A program made the position numbers and the translations under genes. Under the pieces are notes generated by a model. It saw nothing but the letters and a program-made list of their open reading frames with translations, did not search any database and had not been told where the DNA came from. 26,756 nucleotides of DNA, from positions 1-26,756 of IMG/VR virus record IMGVR_UViG_3300006917_000127, one strand, 5' to 3'. The stretch is from a virus. This document shows positions 5,342 through 13,607 of the stretch, in pieces (position 1 is the stretch's first letter; every line of letters starts with the position of its first letter).

Positions 5342-5740
5342 CTACCCGATCACCGTAAAACACCCATGCTTCTCGTACCGCGTCTCGTTGTCGCGCATCG
5401 TGTTCTGAAGCTCTGAGCGACGCCTTAGAACTGTCTCGGTCAACTCGTTCGGCGGGGTCATTTCGATCTCGCGTTGCACCGCGTACAGGTCGCTGCGAGT
5501 CCGCTCGAGCGCTGTCTTCAGGTCCGAGCACACCACCGCCGACTTGAGTTCTCCAACCTCCCTATTGACGGTCTCCAGCGGCGAATGGGGGACCGGCGTC
5601 CAGCCGAACCCCCAAACCGTAGTGATCGTGATGGCGTACACCCACGCCGTCACAGCCCACCGCCATTGCGCTTGCTGCTCGGGTGTTGCATCGGCAGATG
5701 GAGGCACCAGCCCGAGACGGTTGAAGATTTTATCCAGCAC
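5342..5740 (-). CDS. Spanin-like membrane protein with coiled coil, 132 aa
   Basis: The frame extends to a TTG at 5800, but the GTG at 5740 lies just past the stop of the preceding gene and removes a long overlap, so it is preferred; its ribosome site is weak. Residues of about 27-47 form a transmembrane helix (WAVTAWVYAITITTVWGFGW). A charged, coiled-coil-like periplasmic part follows (LKTALERTRSDLYAVQREIE, then RRRSELQNTMRD). This N-in, C-out layout in a lysis cassette resembles an inner-membrane spanin (Rz-like), which disrupts the outer membrane after endolysin action. No outer-membrane lipoprotein partner was found nearby. Alternative: an unrelated membrane accessory protein. Confidence 0.5.
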   Translation of the reverse strand: MLDKIFNRLGLVPPSADATPEQQAQWRWAVTAWVYAITITTVWGFGWTPVPHSPLETVNREVGELKSAVVCSDLKTALERTRSDLYAVQREIEMTPPNELTETVLRRRSELQNTMRDNETRYEKHGCFTVIG

Positions 5741-5747
5741 ATGGGGC

Positions 5748-6104
5748 CTACGGCGTGTTGGCTTTGGCTCGGCCGTATGTCGCGAGAGCCAGGCCGACAA
5801 CCGTCAACACCTGATCGAGCGCGCCGATAATCTGCGCCGCGAGCGTGCTGGCTTCGGAATCGCCGATGCCAAACAGGCCCAGAACGAACCCGACGCCAGC
5901 AGTCGCGATACCGAGATAGTTTTTGTATCCAGTCAACATGGCTTTGTCCTCTTCAGGTTGAAAAAACTCTCCGGCCGCCTCGTCTGGCTGCCGGTCTCGC
6001 TTGGCTCTGCGGGCCGTTCGCTTGGCCTTGCGGGCGGCCCTCTTGTCCGCGCTGAACGGCGCCCATTCGCGAATGATCTGCACGATGATTGAGCCGACGT
6101 TCAC
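5748..6104 (-). CDS. Holin candidate with possible internal start, 118 or 63 aa
   Basis: The GTG start at 6104 overlaps the endolysin stop (GTGA). The first 55 residues are highly basic (KRAARKAKRTARRAKRDRQP). The rest has two hydrophobic helices (YLGIATAGVGFVLGLFGIG and IIGALDQVLTVVGLALATYG) with a short loop, ending in a basic tail (GRAKANTP), as in small phage holins that permeabilise the inner membrane. An ATG at codon 56 (5939) is preceded by AGAGGA seven bases upstream and would yield a 63-residue two-helix holin, so the long and short forms could act as antiholin and holin. The role is inferred from topology and its place next to the endolysin. Confidence 0.6.
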   Translation of the reverse strand: MNVGSIIVQIIREWAPFSADKRAARKAKRTARRAKRDRQPDEAAGEFFQPEEDKAMLTGYKNYLGIATAGVGFVLGLFGIGDSEASTLAAQIIGALDQVLTVVGLALATYGRAKANTP

Positions 6105-6463
6105 TTCACACCTTCATGCGTGAAACTGTAGTGATTGCCGTCCTCGAATCGGCCGCCCCAGCACGCGTCTTTGTGCTGCTGCTCCCACCACTCACCCAGA
6201 GGCTTGTGGTCCTCGGACTTGTCGAGGTACTTGCCGTCGCGAAAGAGGTTTAGGTCGATCGCGAGCTTGAGCTTGTGGCACGAGAACAAAGCCCCGTAGA
6301 CCGCGGTCCCGTTATCACGCTTCGCCCTCTCGCCTAGCTTCCCGTGCGAGCGCGGGTCGCGGTACGCATCGCCTAGCGTTACCTCGAATCCTAGCTCGTG
6401 CGCCTTGTCGATCAGCCTCGGAATCATCCGAGCGAATAGGCGTTGCTTTTGGCCGAGGGTCAT
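6101..6463 (-). CDS. Endolysin, peptidase M15 (L-alanyl-D-glutamate or D-Ala-D-Ala type), 120 aa
   Basis: Cleaves peptide bonds in peptidoglycan to release progeny. The frame can be extended to a GTG at 6490, but ATG 6463 overlaps the fiber stop (ATGA) and gives the usual start of this family. Zinc ligands of the M15 family are visible: His63 and Asp70 in SCHKLKLAIDLNLF, and His111 in DGNHYSF. The typical DAYRDPR near residue 32 and the PLGEWWE plus WGGRF segments are also present. The length matches small phage M15 endolysins. No signal peptide is seen, so release depends on the adjacent holin. Confidence 0.9.
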   Translation of the reverse strand: MTLGQKQRLFARMIPRLIDKAHELGFEVTLGDAYRDPRSHGKLGERAKRDNGTAVYGALFSCHKLKLAIDLNLFRDGKYLDKSEDHKPLGEWWEQQHKDACWGGRFEDGNHYSFTHEGVK

Positions 6464-6942
6464 ATGACTCTGTAACTGAAATGAAACCACCAGCCAGCGG
6501 CCGAAGTGCTATTAACATCGACAGTTGATAGCGTGGCTCTGTCGTTGGCGGAATCGCCAATAATTACAGCACCTCCAGCAACGGCATTGGACTGAGCAGT
6601 TCCGGCGCAATCGTTTGAGTCGGATGACGATAGATTGCTTTCAACCGGGAGACTGATCCCCAGCGTAGTTTGAGTACCAGTAGATACAGGGTCTATATCA
6701 ACCCTACCGGATACCGTCACTACGTCGCCAACTCTCAACCATTGCGCCTCATACGCGGTGCTCGAGGCAATATTGGCGGTATTCGTAAGGGTTGGAGTGT
6801 AGGTGCCAGAATCGACGTACTGAATCAAAAAATTGATATTGCGCGCCATCGCTTTAAGCGTGTGGCTTACTTTCTCTGCCCATGCACGAAGATTGGCTAG
6901 CGATGTGGGAGTTCCGCCGTCGCTGAATCCCCTAGAAGTCAA
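6460..6942 (-). CDS. Tail fiber or receptor-binding C-terminal domain protein, 160 aa
   Basis: No ATG is available near the expected start. The TTG at 6942 has GGAGG eight bases upstream, while the TTG at 6948 is too close, so 6942 is preferred. The gene overlaps the end of the tailspike gene. The N-terminus (FSDGGTPTSLANLRAWAEKV) resembles a fiber attachment helix region. From about residue 48 on the sequence (YTPTLTNTANI, WLRVGDVVTVSGRVDIDP, TTLGISLPV, AGWWFHFSYRVI) matches a beta-rich domain common at the end of phage tail or head fibers. It probably works together with the tailspike in receptor contact. Confidence 0.75.
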   Translation of the reverse strand: MTSRGFSDGGTPTSLANLRAWAEKVSHTLKAMARNINFLIQYVDSGTYTPTLTNTANIASSTAYEAQWLRVGDVVTVSGRVDIDPVSTGTQTTLGISLPVESNLSSSDSNDCAGTAQSNAVAGGAVIIGDSANDRATLSTVDVNSTSAAGWWFHFSYRVI

Positions 6943-8356
6943 TCGCAAGCCCTCCGACCTTAACCACTACTGCTGATCGACGGTTTTTCCTGATACCAGA
7001 AGCAGAAGGTGTTGGCGTAGGTATAGATGCGTTTGCTGCTACGGCCCCGGCCTCCCTGAAATCTGCCGTGCCTTGGAAATCGGCAAAATTGGCTGCCGTG
7101 TCGGGGTTGGTGTGCTGAGTTCCAAGCACCTGAGTATCCGGGCGGAAGTCGATCAATGAAACGGACGATAGAGCGGAGATAGACTGCCATCCCGTCGTTT
7201 TTCCTGGGAGCCATGCGTTATTGGCAAAGTCCGATGCGTCGTTTAGGTCTGCGTGCTCGCCGCCGCCTTCCCAGAAGTTCTCGGCCATTGTCCAGCTCGA
7301 GCAACCGCTCACTTGGTCGTTATGAGCCGTCCCGCCGGTAAACAGTATCGAGGCATTCTGGCGGAAAATGTTGTTACTGTTAGCCGAGGAACTGATACTC
7401 GTCATAGAGTACTGACAATCCACGAAGGTATTGTGAGTGACGAGCATGTTTTGGGTTTGCGTGCCGTAGCCTGACGACGTATAGAAGCCTGGACTACAGC
7501 CAGCTACTAAATTCAGATACCAACGCAAGTTATTGTTGTTGTAGCTCGCCGAAACGTAGTCGGCCTCAACGTCTTGGCCTAGCCCATAACCGACATACCC
7601 AGTGGTTCGATGGTAGTTAGTGTTTGTCGTGCTGGTGACGATGTTCCTGGCCACCAACGCTCCGTCGCAACCATTAATGTAAATTCCGGCAGAATGCCCG
7701 CCGCATATTTCGTTGTCGGTAATCGTGATGCTCGAACACCGCACCGTGCCGCTTTGCGAGAATGCGTTGATTGCCTCTCCGTGAACCTCGAACGCTTGAC
7801 AGTCTGTAACGGTGTATCCATCAATGGAGTTAGAGGCGCCAGCCGCTGAGATTCCGCCGCTGTAAATACCGCTAACCCAAAGCGCCGCGATGTTCTCAAT
7901 GGTCGTATTCGTAACGGTCACACTGTCGCCGTCGAAGTCGCGAGTGATGGCATTCGCCCCGACGTTGTAGATGCGGCAGTTGTTGACCGTGCAGCCGTCG
8001 CCAGTAATGGCGATTCCGCGTCCGCCGTCAGTTTGATCGTTACCGCTAAGGTTGTTGCGAACGTCAATTGAGTCTATAGAGCTGTTATCGCCGGCCAGCG
8101 AAACAACGGCGAAGTACGTCCCTCCGTCAGATCCGTCATAGTCGAAAATTGCCCGAGACGACCCGTTATAGATCCCAAGCTCACGCGTAGAGCCTAACGA
8201 GTAGGCTTGATCGCTCCACGTCCCGCCAGACAGGTGGAGGATTTCATCGCCGCTGATCGTGTTTGCGGCCGCGTAGGCCAGCGTGAGCCACGGCGTCAAC
8301 GTCGTTAGCCCGTTGTTACTGTTGCTCCCAGAAGGGGAGACATAGTACGTGGTCAC
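6932..8356 (-). CDS. Tailspike with right-handed beta-helix (pectate-lyase-like), 474 aa
   Basis: GTG start at 8356 overlaps the preceding stop (GTGA). The N-terminus (TYYVSPSGSNSNNGLT) is the standard opening of DUF1565 or pectate-lyase-like parallel beta-helix proteins. Repeating short strands with Asn and hydrophobic stacks follow from about residue 70 to 390 (GRGIAITGDGCTVNNCRIYN, SAGIYINGCDGALVARNIVT). The C-terminus ends with a short basic tail (GIRKNRRSAVVVKVGGLAIDF). Such spikes bind and often cleave capsular or O-antigen polysaccharides. No catalytic residues can be assigned by eye, so enzymatic activity is inferred from the fold. It lacks a classical head-binding domain at the N-terminus, so it may attach through another protein. 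Confidence 0.85.
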   Translation of the reverse strand: MTTYYVSPSGSNSNNGLTTLTPWLTLAYAAANTISGDEILHLSGGTWSDQAYSLGSTRELGIYNGSSRAIFDYDGSDGGTYFAVVSLAGDNSSIDSIDVRNNLSGNDQTDGGRGIAITGDGCTVNNCRIYNVGANAITRDFDGDSVTVTNTTIENIAALWVSGIYSGGISAAGASNSIDGYTVTDCQAFEVHGEAINAFSQSGTVRCSSITITDNEICGGHSAGIYINGCDGALVARNIVTSTTNTNYHRTTGYVGYGLGQDVEADYVSASYNNNNLRWYLNLVAGCSPGFYTSSGYGTQTQNMLVTHNTFVDCQYSMTSISSSANSNNIFRQNASILFTGGTAHNDQVSGCSSWTMAENFWEGGGEHADLNDASDFANNAWLPGKTTGWQSISALSSVSLIDFRPDTQVLGTQHTNPDTAANFADFQGTADFREAGAVAANASIPTPTPSASGIRKNRRSAVVVKVGGLAIDF

Positions 8357-8736
8357 GCGGCCTCAGACTTCTCGATCTTAGGCGCTACAGCATCATTCAC
8401 TATCGCCCGGAGTTCGTAGTGCCCGAGCTCGTCAACGAGTCGGTTGGTGATCTTTACTGCGGCTTCGACGTTGATAGGTACTTGTGCGTACTGTGTCCAA
8501 AACTCGTCTTTAACCATCGCCCGGATAACGCCCTCGGAGACCATCTTACGAAGCTGTATCAACTCCGCGTTCATTGCCGCCATCGTCTCTCGGAACGGCT
8601 CAGGCGAACGGGCAATGCCCTCGGCAATGCTCTCGTTTATCTTTATGAGAGATTCCTGATACCGCTGCGCCGGCCCTGACCAATGCGCCGGGGTATCCTT
8701 CTCACCGAGATAGTGCTGGTTCGCTAGCGTTCGCAT
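8353..8736 (-). CDS. Hypothetical late protein, 127 aa
   Basis: The ATG shares a base with the previous stop (TAATG) and the gene ends in GTGA with the tailspike, so it is inside the coupled late operon. The protein is mostly helical (QRYQESLIKINESIAEGIAR, RETMAAMNAELIQLRKMV, EAAVKITNRLVDELGHYEL). It is acidic to neutral and has no membrane segment or known motif. A tail-assembly or spike-attachment role is suggested only by its place between structural genes. Confidence 0.7.
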   Translation of the reverse strand: MRTLANQHYLGEKDTPAHWSGPAQRYQESLIKINESIAEGIARSPEPFRETMAAMNAELIQLRKMVSEGVIRAMVKDEFWTQYAQVPINVEAAVKITNRLVDELGHYELRAIVNDAVAPKIEKSEAA

Positions 8737-10205
8737 TACTGCACCCTCTCGCCGCGCTCGTAATAGACGCGGATTCCCTGAATCAACTGTGACTCGCCCC
8801 CAGTACCTGACACACGAAACGCAAACAAAGGCGCATTCGCCCGTCCGCTCGATACGATGCCTCGGCCCGGCGCAGTTAGGCTGGTAAATCCTGTTTGCAC
8901 AATCGAGATATCGGAGTTGTAGTCATCGGCCGCTTTGTATGCCAGCGTTAGACTGCCCGGAACTCCAGCGCCTAACAGGTGCGCTCCGTGAAGCTGCACG
9001 TAGTACCCCGGCTCGATCTCGATAAACCCGGTTTGTAGACCTATGCCTGCGTTTGCAGCCGTGAGCTTTTGAAGGTATCCGGTCGTTGAAATCTGTTGCA
9101 CTTCAACCGGAGCCGTCCCAGAGGCGAGAACGAACGGGATGGGGAATAGACGACCAAAGGTGCCATCCATCGAGAAAAATTGATTGAGTGCTGGATTGTA
9201 ACCAAGAGCGAAAGTTGCTGAATTAGTCCATATCAGTTGCTGCCGAGCCCAGTCAAAACACATGCTCAAAGGATGGCCACCAGCTCCCGCATCAGGGTGG
9301 CTAATCGTATTTGCGTAAAACGATTCCGATATAGAGCCGTCTGAAATCTTTCTAACACGATAGCCGTCAGTGACGAAGAACCCGATATTAGGCTCTCCGA
9401 AGTAGTACAGGTCGTTGACCTTTGTTATCTGGGGGATCGGATACGGTGACTGTATCGCCAGCTTTCCCACGTTGCGCTCGAACGTGTCGAACTCATATAC
9501 CACCCTACCGCCGACGTAGGTCATTCTGGTTATCCCGTGTTCCTGAAACACGAGCCCAAACTCCTCGCCACCAACTACCTTAGTTACAATTCCTAACTCG
9601 CTCGGCAACGTCTGAGAACCGGACTCTTTTGATGCAGCCTCTGCGGTAAGAGGCGTGGGCCAGTCTGTAGGGTCTCCAATCGCTGACCACTGCACAGAGT
9701 ATTGATCCGACGACGTGCGTCCTATAACGAGGTGGTCGCGGATTCGAGCAACCGTGCCGCCTTGAGGCGGGCTATCTGGGAGGGTGCTAAATACTGTCGC
9801 CTGACTCGTCGTTATGTCTTTGTACATCGGCGCGACGTTGTACTCGCAGGTGATGACGTAATCATCGAACTGTGCAATGTCTAGGTTCTCGTCCGTGATC
9901 GTATCGACGTTGCTCCAGCTCGTGCCGTGAGTGTTCGATTGATTCAATACGTTTTCTGACGCAACGAACAAATATGTCGTGTCATTGCGCACAGCGGCAT
10001 AGGTTGTGCCGATATCGACTATGGACGCCGCCCCGCCAGTCAGTAGAGCCGCGCTAGCCACATCCGTAAAAACCCGCGTGCCTCGATATCCTGCCGGCGT
10101 TGGGCGAAGGTTGAGGCAGTCCACGAGGTAGGCAGGGTCTGCTGGATTCGGCGCCCCGCCCAGGTCGGGGGTGAAGGCGCCGAAGTAGAAATCTTTGTAT
10201 GGCAT
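8736..10205 (-). CDS. P22 gp10-like virion structural protein, 489 aa
   Basis: The N-terminus (MPYKDFYFGAFTPDLGGA) followed by a conserved strand region (DCLNLRPTPAGYRGTRVFTD) matches the start of a large family of podovirus tail or DNA-stabilising proteins. The repeated strand-turn units (TYLFVASENVLNQSN, TSWSNVDTI, YVITCEYNVAPMYK) look like a beta-propeller. In P22-type particles such proteins close the tail tube below the adaptor. The start follows directly on the previous stop (TAGATG). It sits downstream of the internal virion genes, in keeping with a tail position. The exact homologue in a reference phage is not certain. Confidence 0.7.
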   Translation of the reverse strand: MPYKDFYFGAFTPDLGGAPNPADPAYLVDCLNLRPTPAGYRGTRVFTDVASAALLTGGAASIVDIGTTYAAVRNDTTYLFVASENVLNQSNTHGTSWSNVDTITDENLDIAQFDDYVITCEYNVAPMYKDITTSQATVFSTLPDSPPQGGTVARIRDHLVIGRTSSDQYSVQWSAIGDPTDWPTPLTAEAASKESGSQTLPSELGIVTKVVGGEEFGLVFQEHGITRMTYVGGRVVYEFDTFERNVGKLAIQSPYPIPQITKVNDLYYFGEPNIGFFVTDGYRVRKISDGSISESFYANTISHPDAGAGGHPLSMCFDWARQQLIWTNSATFALGYNPALNQFFSMDGTFGRLFPIPFVLASGTAPVEVQQISTTGYLQKLTAANAGIGLQTGFIEIEPGYYVQLHGAHLLGAGVPGSLTLAYKAADDYNSDISIVQTGFTSLTAPGRGIVSSGRANAPLFAFRVSGTGGESQLIQGIRVYYERGERVQ

Positions 10206-11468
10206 CTAGAACCCGCCGCCTGTTTCGTACTTCACAAGCCCGGCGCCACCGCGAATCAGGCTCACGATCTCGCGCTCTTTCTCTGTTTCGCCTCGGTAGT
10301 ACGGATCGGCAGCCATTGCGGCCAGCGTCTTTTCTACGGATGATCGCTGTTCCGCGCTGCCCTGCTTCCAGTCACTGAGCACAGAAAGAATCGAGCCGCG
10401 ATGAACAGTCGCCAAGCCGTCTAGCAACACTCGCGTTTGATCGGAGAGAGCCACGTTGCCGCGTCCGTATCGAGTGGCGCCGAGCGCGGCCGAGCCAATA
10501 CCAACGCCTAGCATTGCAGCGACCTTGTCGAAGCCGCTCTCTGCGCTCTCGAGGATTCTGTCGCGGTCTCCAGGCGTAGCAGATTTGAAAGTTTGAATTA
10601 TCCCCATCGCAGCGACCGCCGCAACGGACAGCTTCAGTCCGGCAGCGGTTGGCCCGCCAGACAATAGCCCCCTGGCACCCTCCAGCGCGCCGCTTCCGAC
10701 CAATTGCCCGCCAGCGGCGATGGCGGCGGTATCCAACGGGTCTGCGTTTGGGTCTTTCAGGATGTCTAGCGCTGCCGCTTCAACGCCCGATTCGGTAGCT
10801 CTCAGTCCGGCGCGCCCCAACCGTCTCACGGTCGGCATGAACTTTCTGTTGATATCAGAAGCCAAGCCCTCGGCCGTATTGATGCCAATGGTTGTGCCGA
10901 ATTTGGTCTCTATGCGCCTAATAACATCGTCTAATCCGCTTACCCGACGAGCGCCGATGATCGACAGAACGTCCCCGGCGATCTCTCCACCCCTAGCCCA
11001 CGCAGGATGCGCGTCCCTCATGGCGAGTTCTTCGCGCTGGAAATCGAGCCTGTTCCGCGCCATCGCATCCGATGGAGTCTCCCCGCCAGGGAGAAGAGAC
11101 GGGATACTTTTTACTCCAGCCGTAATGCCCTCGACTGTTGGGCGAGGAATGCTTCGCATCAAAGAGCGCCCAAAACCCTCGTTTTCTGTAATGTCTTGAT
11201 ACCGTTCCCCGAGAGTTGGGATTTGCTTTGGCTCCCCACCAAGTAGCCTACGAGCCCCCTCGATTTCACTCGCCACGGCGTGCTGAATTGCTGCACCGCC
11301 AAAGTTGGCCGTGTTCGCTGCCACCTCACCCAGCGACGAAGGGACCGCCATTAGGTTGTCCAGAAAACGCCTTGACGCAAACTCCCGTCCGACAAAGTTG
11401 GCAGACGGCGGGGGCTCGTCAGGGACAAACCTCCCCGCCGGTTGCTGCTTATCCGGGACAAACGGCAT
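10206..11468 (-). CDS. Internal virion or ejection-type protein, 420 aa
   Basis: TAATG coupling with the preceding gene fixes ATG 11468. The N-terminus has a short repeat, FVPD twice within the first 20 residues, separated by a KQQPAGR linker, a pattern I know from phage virion proteins of this size. The middle is helical and Ala/Gly-rich with hydrophobic stretches (GLKLSVAAVAAMGIIQTF and AAMLGVGIGSAALGA) that could insert into a membrane. These features fit proteins ejected with the DNA to form a channel, but no enzymatic domain is visible, so the role is inferred. Confidence 0.6.
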   Translation of the reverse strand: MPFVPDKQQPAGRFVPDEPPPSANFVGREFASRRFLDNLMAVPSSLGEVAANTANFGGAAIQHAVASEIEGARRLLGGEPKQIPTLGERYQDITENEGFGRSLMRSIPRPTVEGITAGVKSIPSLLPGGETPSDAMARNRLDFQREELAMRDAHPAWARGGEIAGDVLSIIGARRVSGLDDVIRRIETKFGTTIGINTAEGLASDINRKFMPTVRRLGRAGLRATESGVEAAALDILKDPNADPLDTAAIAAGGQLVGSGALEGARGLLSGGPTAAGLKLSVAAVAAMGIIQTFKSATPGDRDRILESAESGFDKVAAMLGVGIGSAALGATRYGRGNVALSDQTRVLLDGLATVHRGSILSVLSDWKQGSAEQRSSVEKTLAAMAADPYYRGETEKEREIVSLIRGGAGLVKYETGGGF

Positions 11469-12802
11469 TACTGCCAGACCCCGCTAACTCCGCCAACCGT
11501 GATGCGGTCGCCAGGCTTGAGGCGCCCAGCCGCCGCCGCTGCTTGCGCCTCCGCCTCAGTGGCAAATGCCGCGCCACCGGCTGGCGCACTCGGCTGGCCG
11601 GTTTCATACTGGCGCCACCGCTCGATGTTGGCCTCGATCTGATCGCGATTCTCAACATCAACACCCTGCACGTCGGCCTCCTCGAGCAAGGCTTCGGCCA
11701 CGCCGGCCTGAATAGACATGATTGCTGGCGGGCTCGTTTCCTCGTTGGCCAGCGAGTCTTTGTACTGCTGAAGTTTCGAGTTCGTCCCCTCTCCAAGATT
11801 GCCCGTGGCCATCAGGTTGATGAGCTGATCGTTTAACCCCTTCTTCAGCTTGTCGAATTTGCCAATTTCCTCGTTTATCTTGCTGGTGTCTCCACCGACA
11901 GCCCCCGCCAGCCCCGACCACGCGCCGGCTGCCGTGCGCCGCCAGTTAGCCGCAGGGATGCCGGCGCCAAGGAACGAGCCCTCAAGCCCCTCAACAAGCG
12001 CGGCAATGTCGCCGGTCTGCTTAATTGATCGACGCAGGGCGTTCCCCGTCGTCACGCGCTGACGGCGTTGCGTTTCTGCGTTCGCCGCGTCCTCGCGGCG
12101 CCTGCGGTCGATCTCGTCGCGCCTCTGCTCGATAGCGAGCTGCGCTTGAATCGCGGCCAACTGGTCGGACACTGGATTTTCTGAGCCCTTGGCGCGGTTG
12201 TACGCCTCGAACCCTTCAATAGTCATTGGGAACCCAAGAGCCTTCATCCGCGCCAAGATTTCATCCGGCGCGACCGGCTTGGGCTGCTGCATCTGCGCGA
12301 GCTGCGCCTCGACAATCTTCTTGCGCATCTCGTTCTCGTCGAACTGCGCGCGAGCCTGCCCGCCTGCGAGCATCGCCTCACCGAACGGCTGCAAAAGCCC
12401 TCGCGTTCCTTTCTGGTACGGACCACTGCCGGCGAGCAAAGCGCCCAGAGTCGCCTGCATGACTTGCGGCGGAACCTGCTGCCCCGGTTGCCCGCCGGCT
12501 AGACCTGTAGCGAAACGGTTAGCGCCGTTGGCGATCTTCTGCATCCACGCCGGCCCGCGCATCCGCGGCGCCATCGGCCCCTCAGTGCCGGGGATCGCAA
12601 CGTTGGAGCTGTCGGGGATGCCACCGCCCATCGGCTGACGCCCGCCCATCGGGGGGCGCATCGGCATCGGCCCACCGCTAGGCATCGGCAAGGGACCACC
12701 GCCACCATTAATAGGCGGCGTCCACGGTCCACCGATGCCGGGAATTTGCCCCGGATAGCCCATCATCCGACTCCCGAGAAGGCGTTGCAGGAAGTTAGCC
12801 AT
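11468..12802 (-). CDS. Internal virion protein candidate, 444 aa
   Basis: The frame extends upstream to 12910, but ATG 12802 follows GGAGGT seven bases earlier, so MANFLQRLLGS is the start. Residues of about 10-75 are low-complexity, rich in Gly, Pro and Met (PGQIPGIGGPWTPP, then MPMRPPMGG). Then comes a helical part with a strongly charged stretch (IEQRRDEIDRRRREDAANAE). The C-terminus has the motif AAAGRLKPGDRITVGGVSGVW, a small beta domain seen in several virion proteins. It overlaps the preceding gene by eight bases. Function unknown; an ejection or tail protein is the likeliest class from order and composition. Confidence 0.65.
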   Translation of the reverse strand: MANFLQRLLGSRMMGYPGQIPGIGGPWTPPINGGGGPLPMPSGGPMPMRPPMGGRQPMGGGIPDSSNVAIPGTEGPMAPRMRGPAWMQKIANGANRFATGLAGGQPGQQVPPQVMQATLGALLAGSGPYQKGTRGLLQPFGEAMLAGGQARAQFDENEMRKKIVEAQLAQMQQPKPVAPDEILARMKALGFPMTIEGFEAYNRAKGSENPVSDQLAAIQAQLAIEQRRDEIDRRRREDAANAETQRRQRVTTGNALRRSIKQTGDIAALVEGLEGSFLGAGIPAANWRRTAAGAWSGLAGAVGGDTSKINEEIGKFDKLKKGLNDQLINLMATGNLGEGTNSKLQQYKDSLANEETSPPAIMSIQAGVAEALLEEADVQGVDVENRDQIEANIERWRQYETGQPSAPAGGAAFATEAEAQAAAAAGRLKPGDRITVGGVSGVWQ

Positions 12803-13607
12803 AGAGACCTCCGAAGATGCCGCCGACGCCCGCGCCGATAGCCGTGCCGTAACCGGGGAACATCGAACCCATCTGCGCGCCCGCCATCGCGCCACCCGCC
12901 GCACCCGCAAGCCAGTTGCGCTCCATCGGCGTGCTCTGCGTCTCCGAGCCTCCAGGGAAGCCGTTCAAGCGAGCAAGGTAGGCGTCGAGGTTGTTGCCGT
13001 ACTGGTTCTGGTACTCGCGCTGGAGCCCTTCGTACTGGGCGCCAACACCGGCAAGCTGCCCGATGTCGGCGTAGTCCTGGCTCGCGAGCATTCCAGACAA
13101 GGGCACAAGCCCTTGCTGCAAACCGCGCTCGTTCTGATAAGCCGACAAGCGCCGGTTCGCGTCCGTCTCGTATGCCCCGCCATAGATTTGCGTGGCGAGG
13201 TTGTTTAGTTGATCCGCACGGAAGGGCTCTCGTGCGCCGAGGTTCCGCCCGCTGCGGGCGAACTCGCTTGTTAGCTGGTTCTGCGTCGCCTGAGCGGCTT
13301 GGTTAAACGTCGCGTCAAGGTAAGGATTCGCCCCGCCCTGCACGAACGGGTTTCGCCCCATCATCCCGCCCGACAACCCCTGTGTGGCGTATTGCTGCGC
13401 CGCTTGATTGACCGGCGAGCCGTTCAAAGCCCGCTGCTCTGTCATGTTCAGGGCTTGCTGCGTCTGCTGCGAGAACGGAATCACCTGGGGACCGCCGGCC
13501 CGGTACAGGCCCGCCGCCCCATACGCGGCTTCGCCGAGATAGTCTCGGAGATAGTCCGGCGCTTCCGTCACCGTGGTCTGCGTTTGCGTTCCTGCGCCCT
13601 TGCTCAT
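12795..13607 (-). CDS. Virion-associated protein with glycine-zipper C-terminus, 270 aa
   Basis: The N-terminus (MSKGAGTQTQTTVTEAPDYL) and the helical middle rich in Gln and Asn (NPYLDATFNQAAQATQNQLT) with a conserved NLATQIYGGAYE stretch recall a family of phage internal or tail proteins found next to adaptors. The last 45 residues form a Gly/Ala zipper (WLAGAAGGAMAGAQMG, then GAGVGGIFGGLYG), typical of proteins that enter membranes during DNA ejection. No enzymatic motif is visible. Coupled with its neighbours by overlap at both ends. Confidence 0.65.
   Translation of the reverse strand: MSKGAGTQTQTTVTEAPDYLRDYLGEAAYGAAGLYRAGGPQVIPFSQQTQQALNMTEQRALNGSPVNQAAQQYATQGLSGGMMGRNPFVQGGANPYLDATFNQAAQATQNQLTSEFARSGRNLGAREPFRADQLNNLATQIYGGAYETDANRRLSAYQNERGLQQGLVPLSGMLASQDYADIGQLAGVGAQYEGLQREYQNQYGNNLDAYLARLNGFPGGSETQSTPMERNWLAGAAGGAMAGAQMGSMFPGYGTAIGAGVGGIFGGLYG

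Noticed and set aside
4851-5531. Long open frame of 226 codons on the minus strand
   Set aside because: It runs antisense to the zinc-finger gene at 4614-5324 and across the convergence gap. It has an Arg-rich, domain-free sequence typical of a shadow frame in GC-rich DNA.
12803-12910. N-terminal extension of the 444-aa internal virion protein
   Set aside because: It is Arg-rich shadow sequence of the preceding gene; the start at 12802 has a strong GGAGGT.
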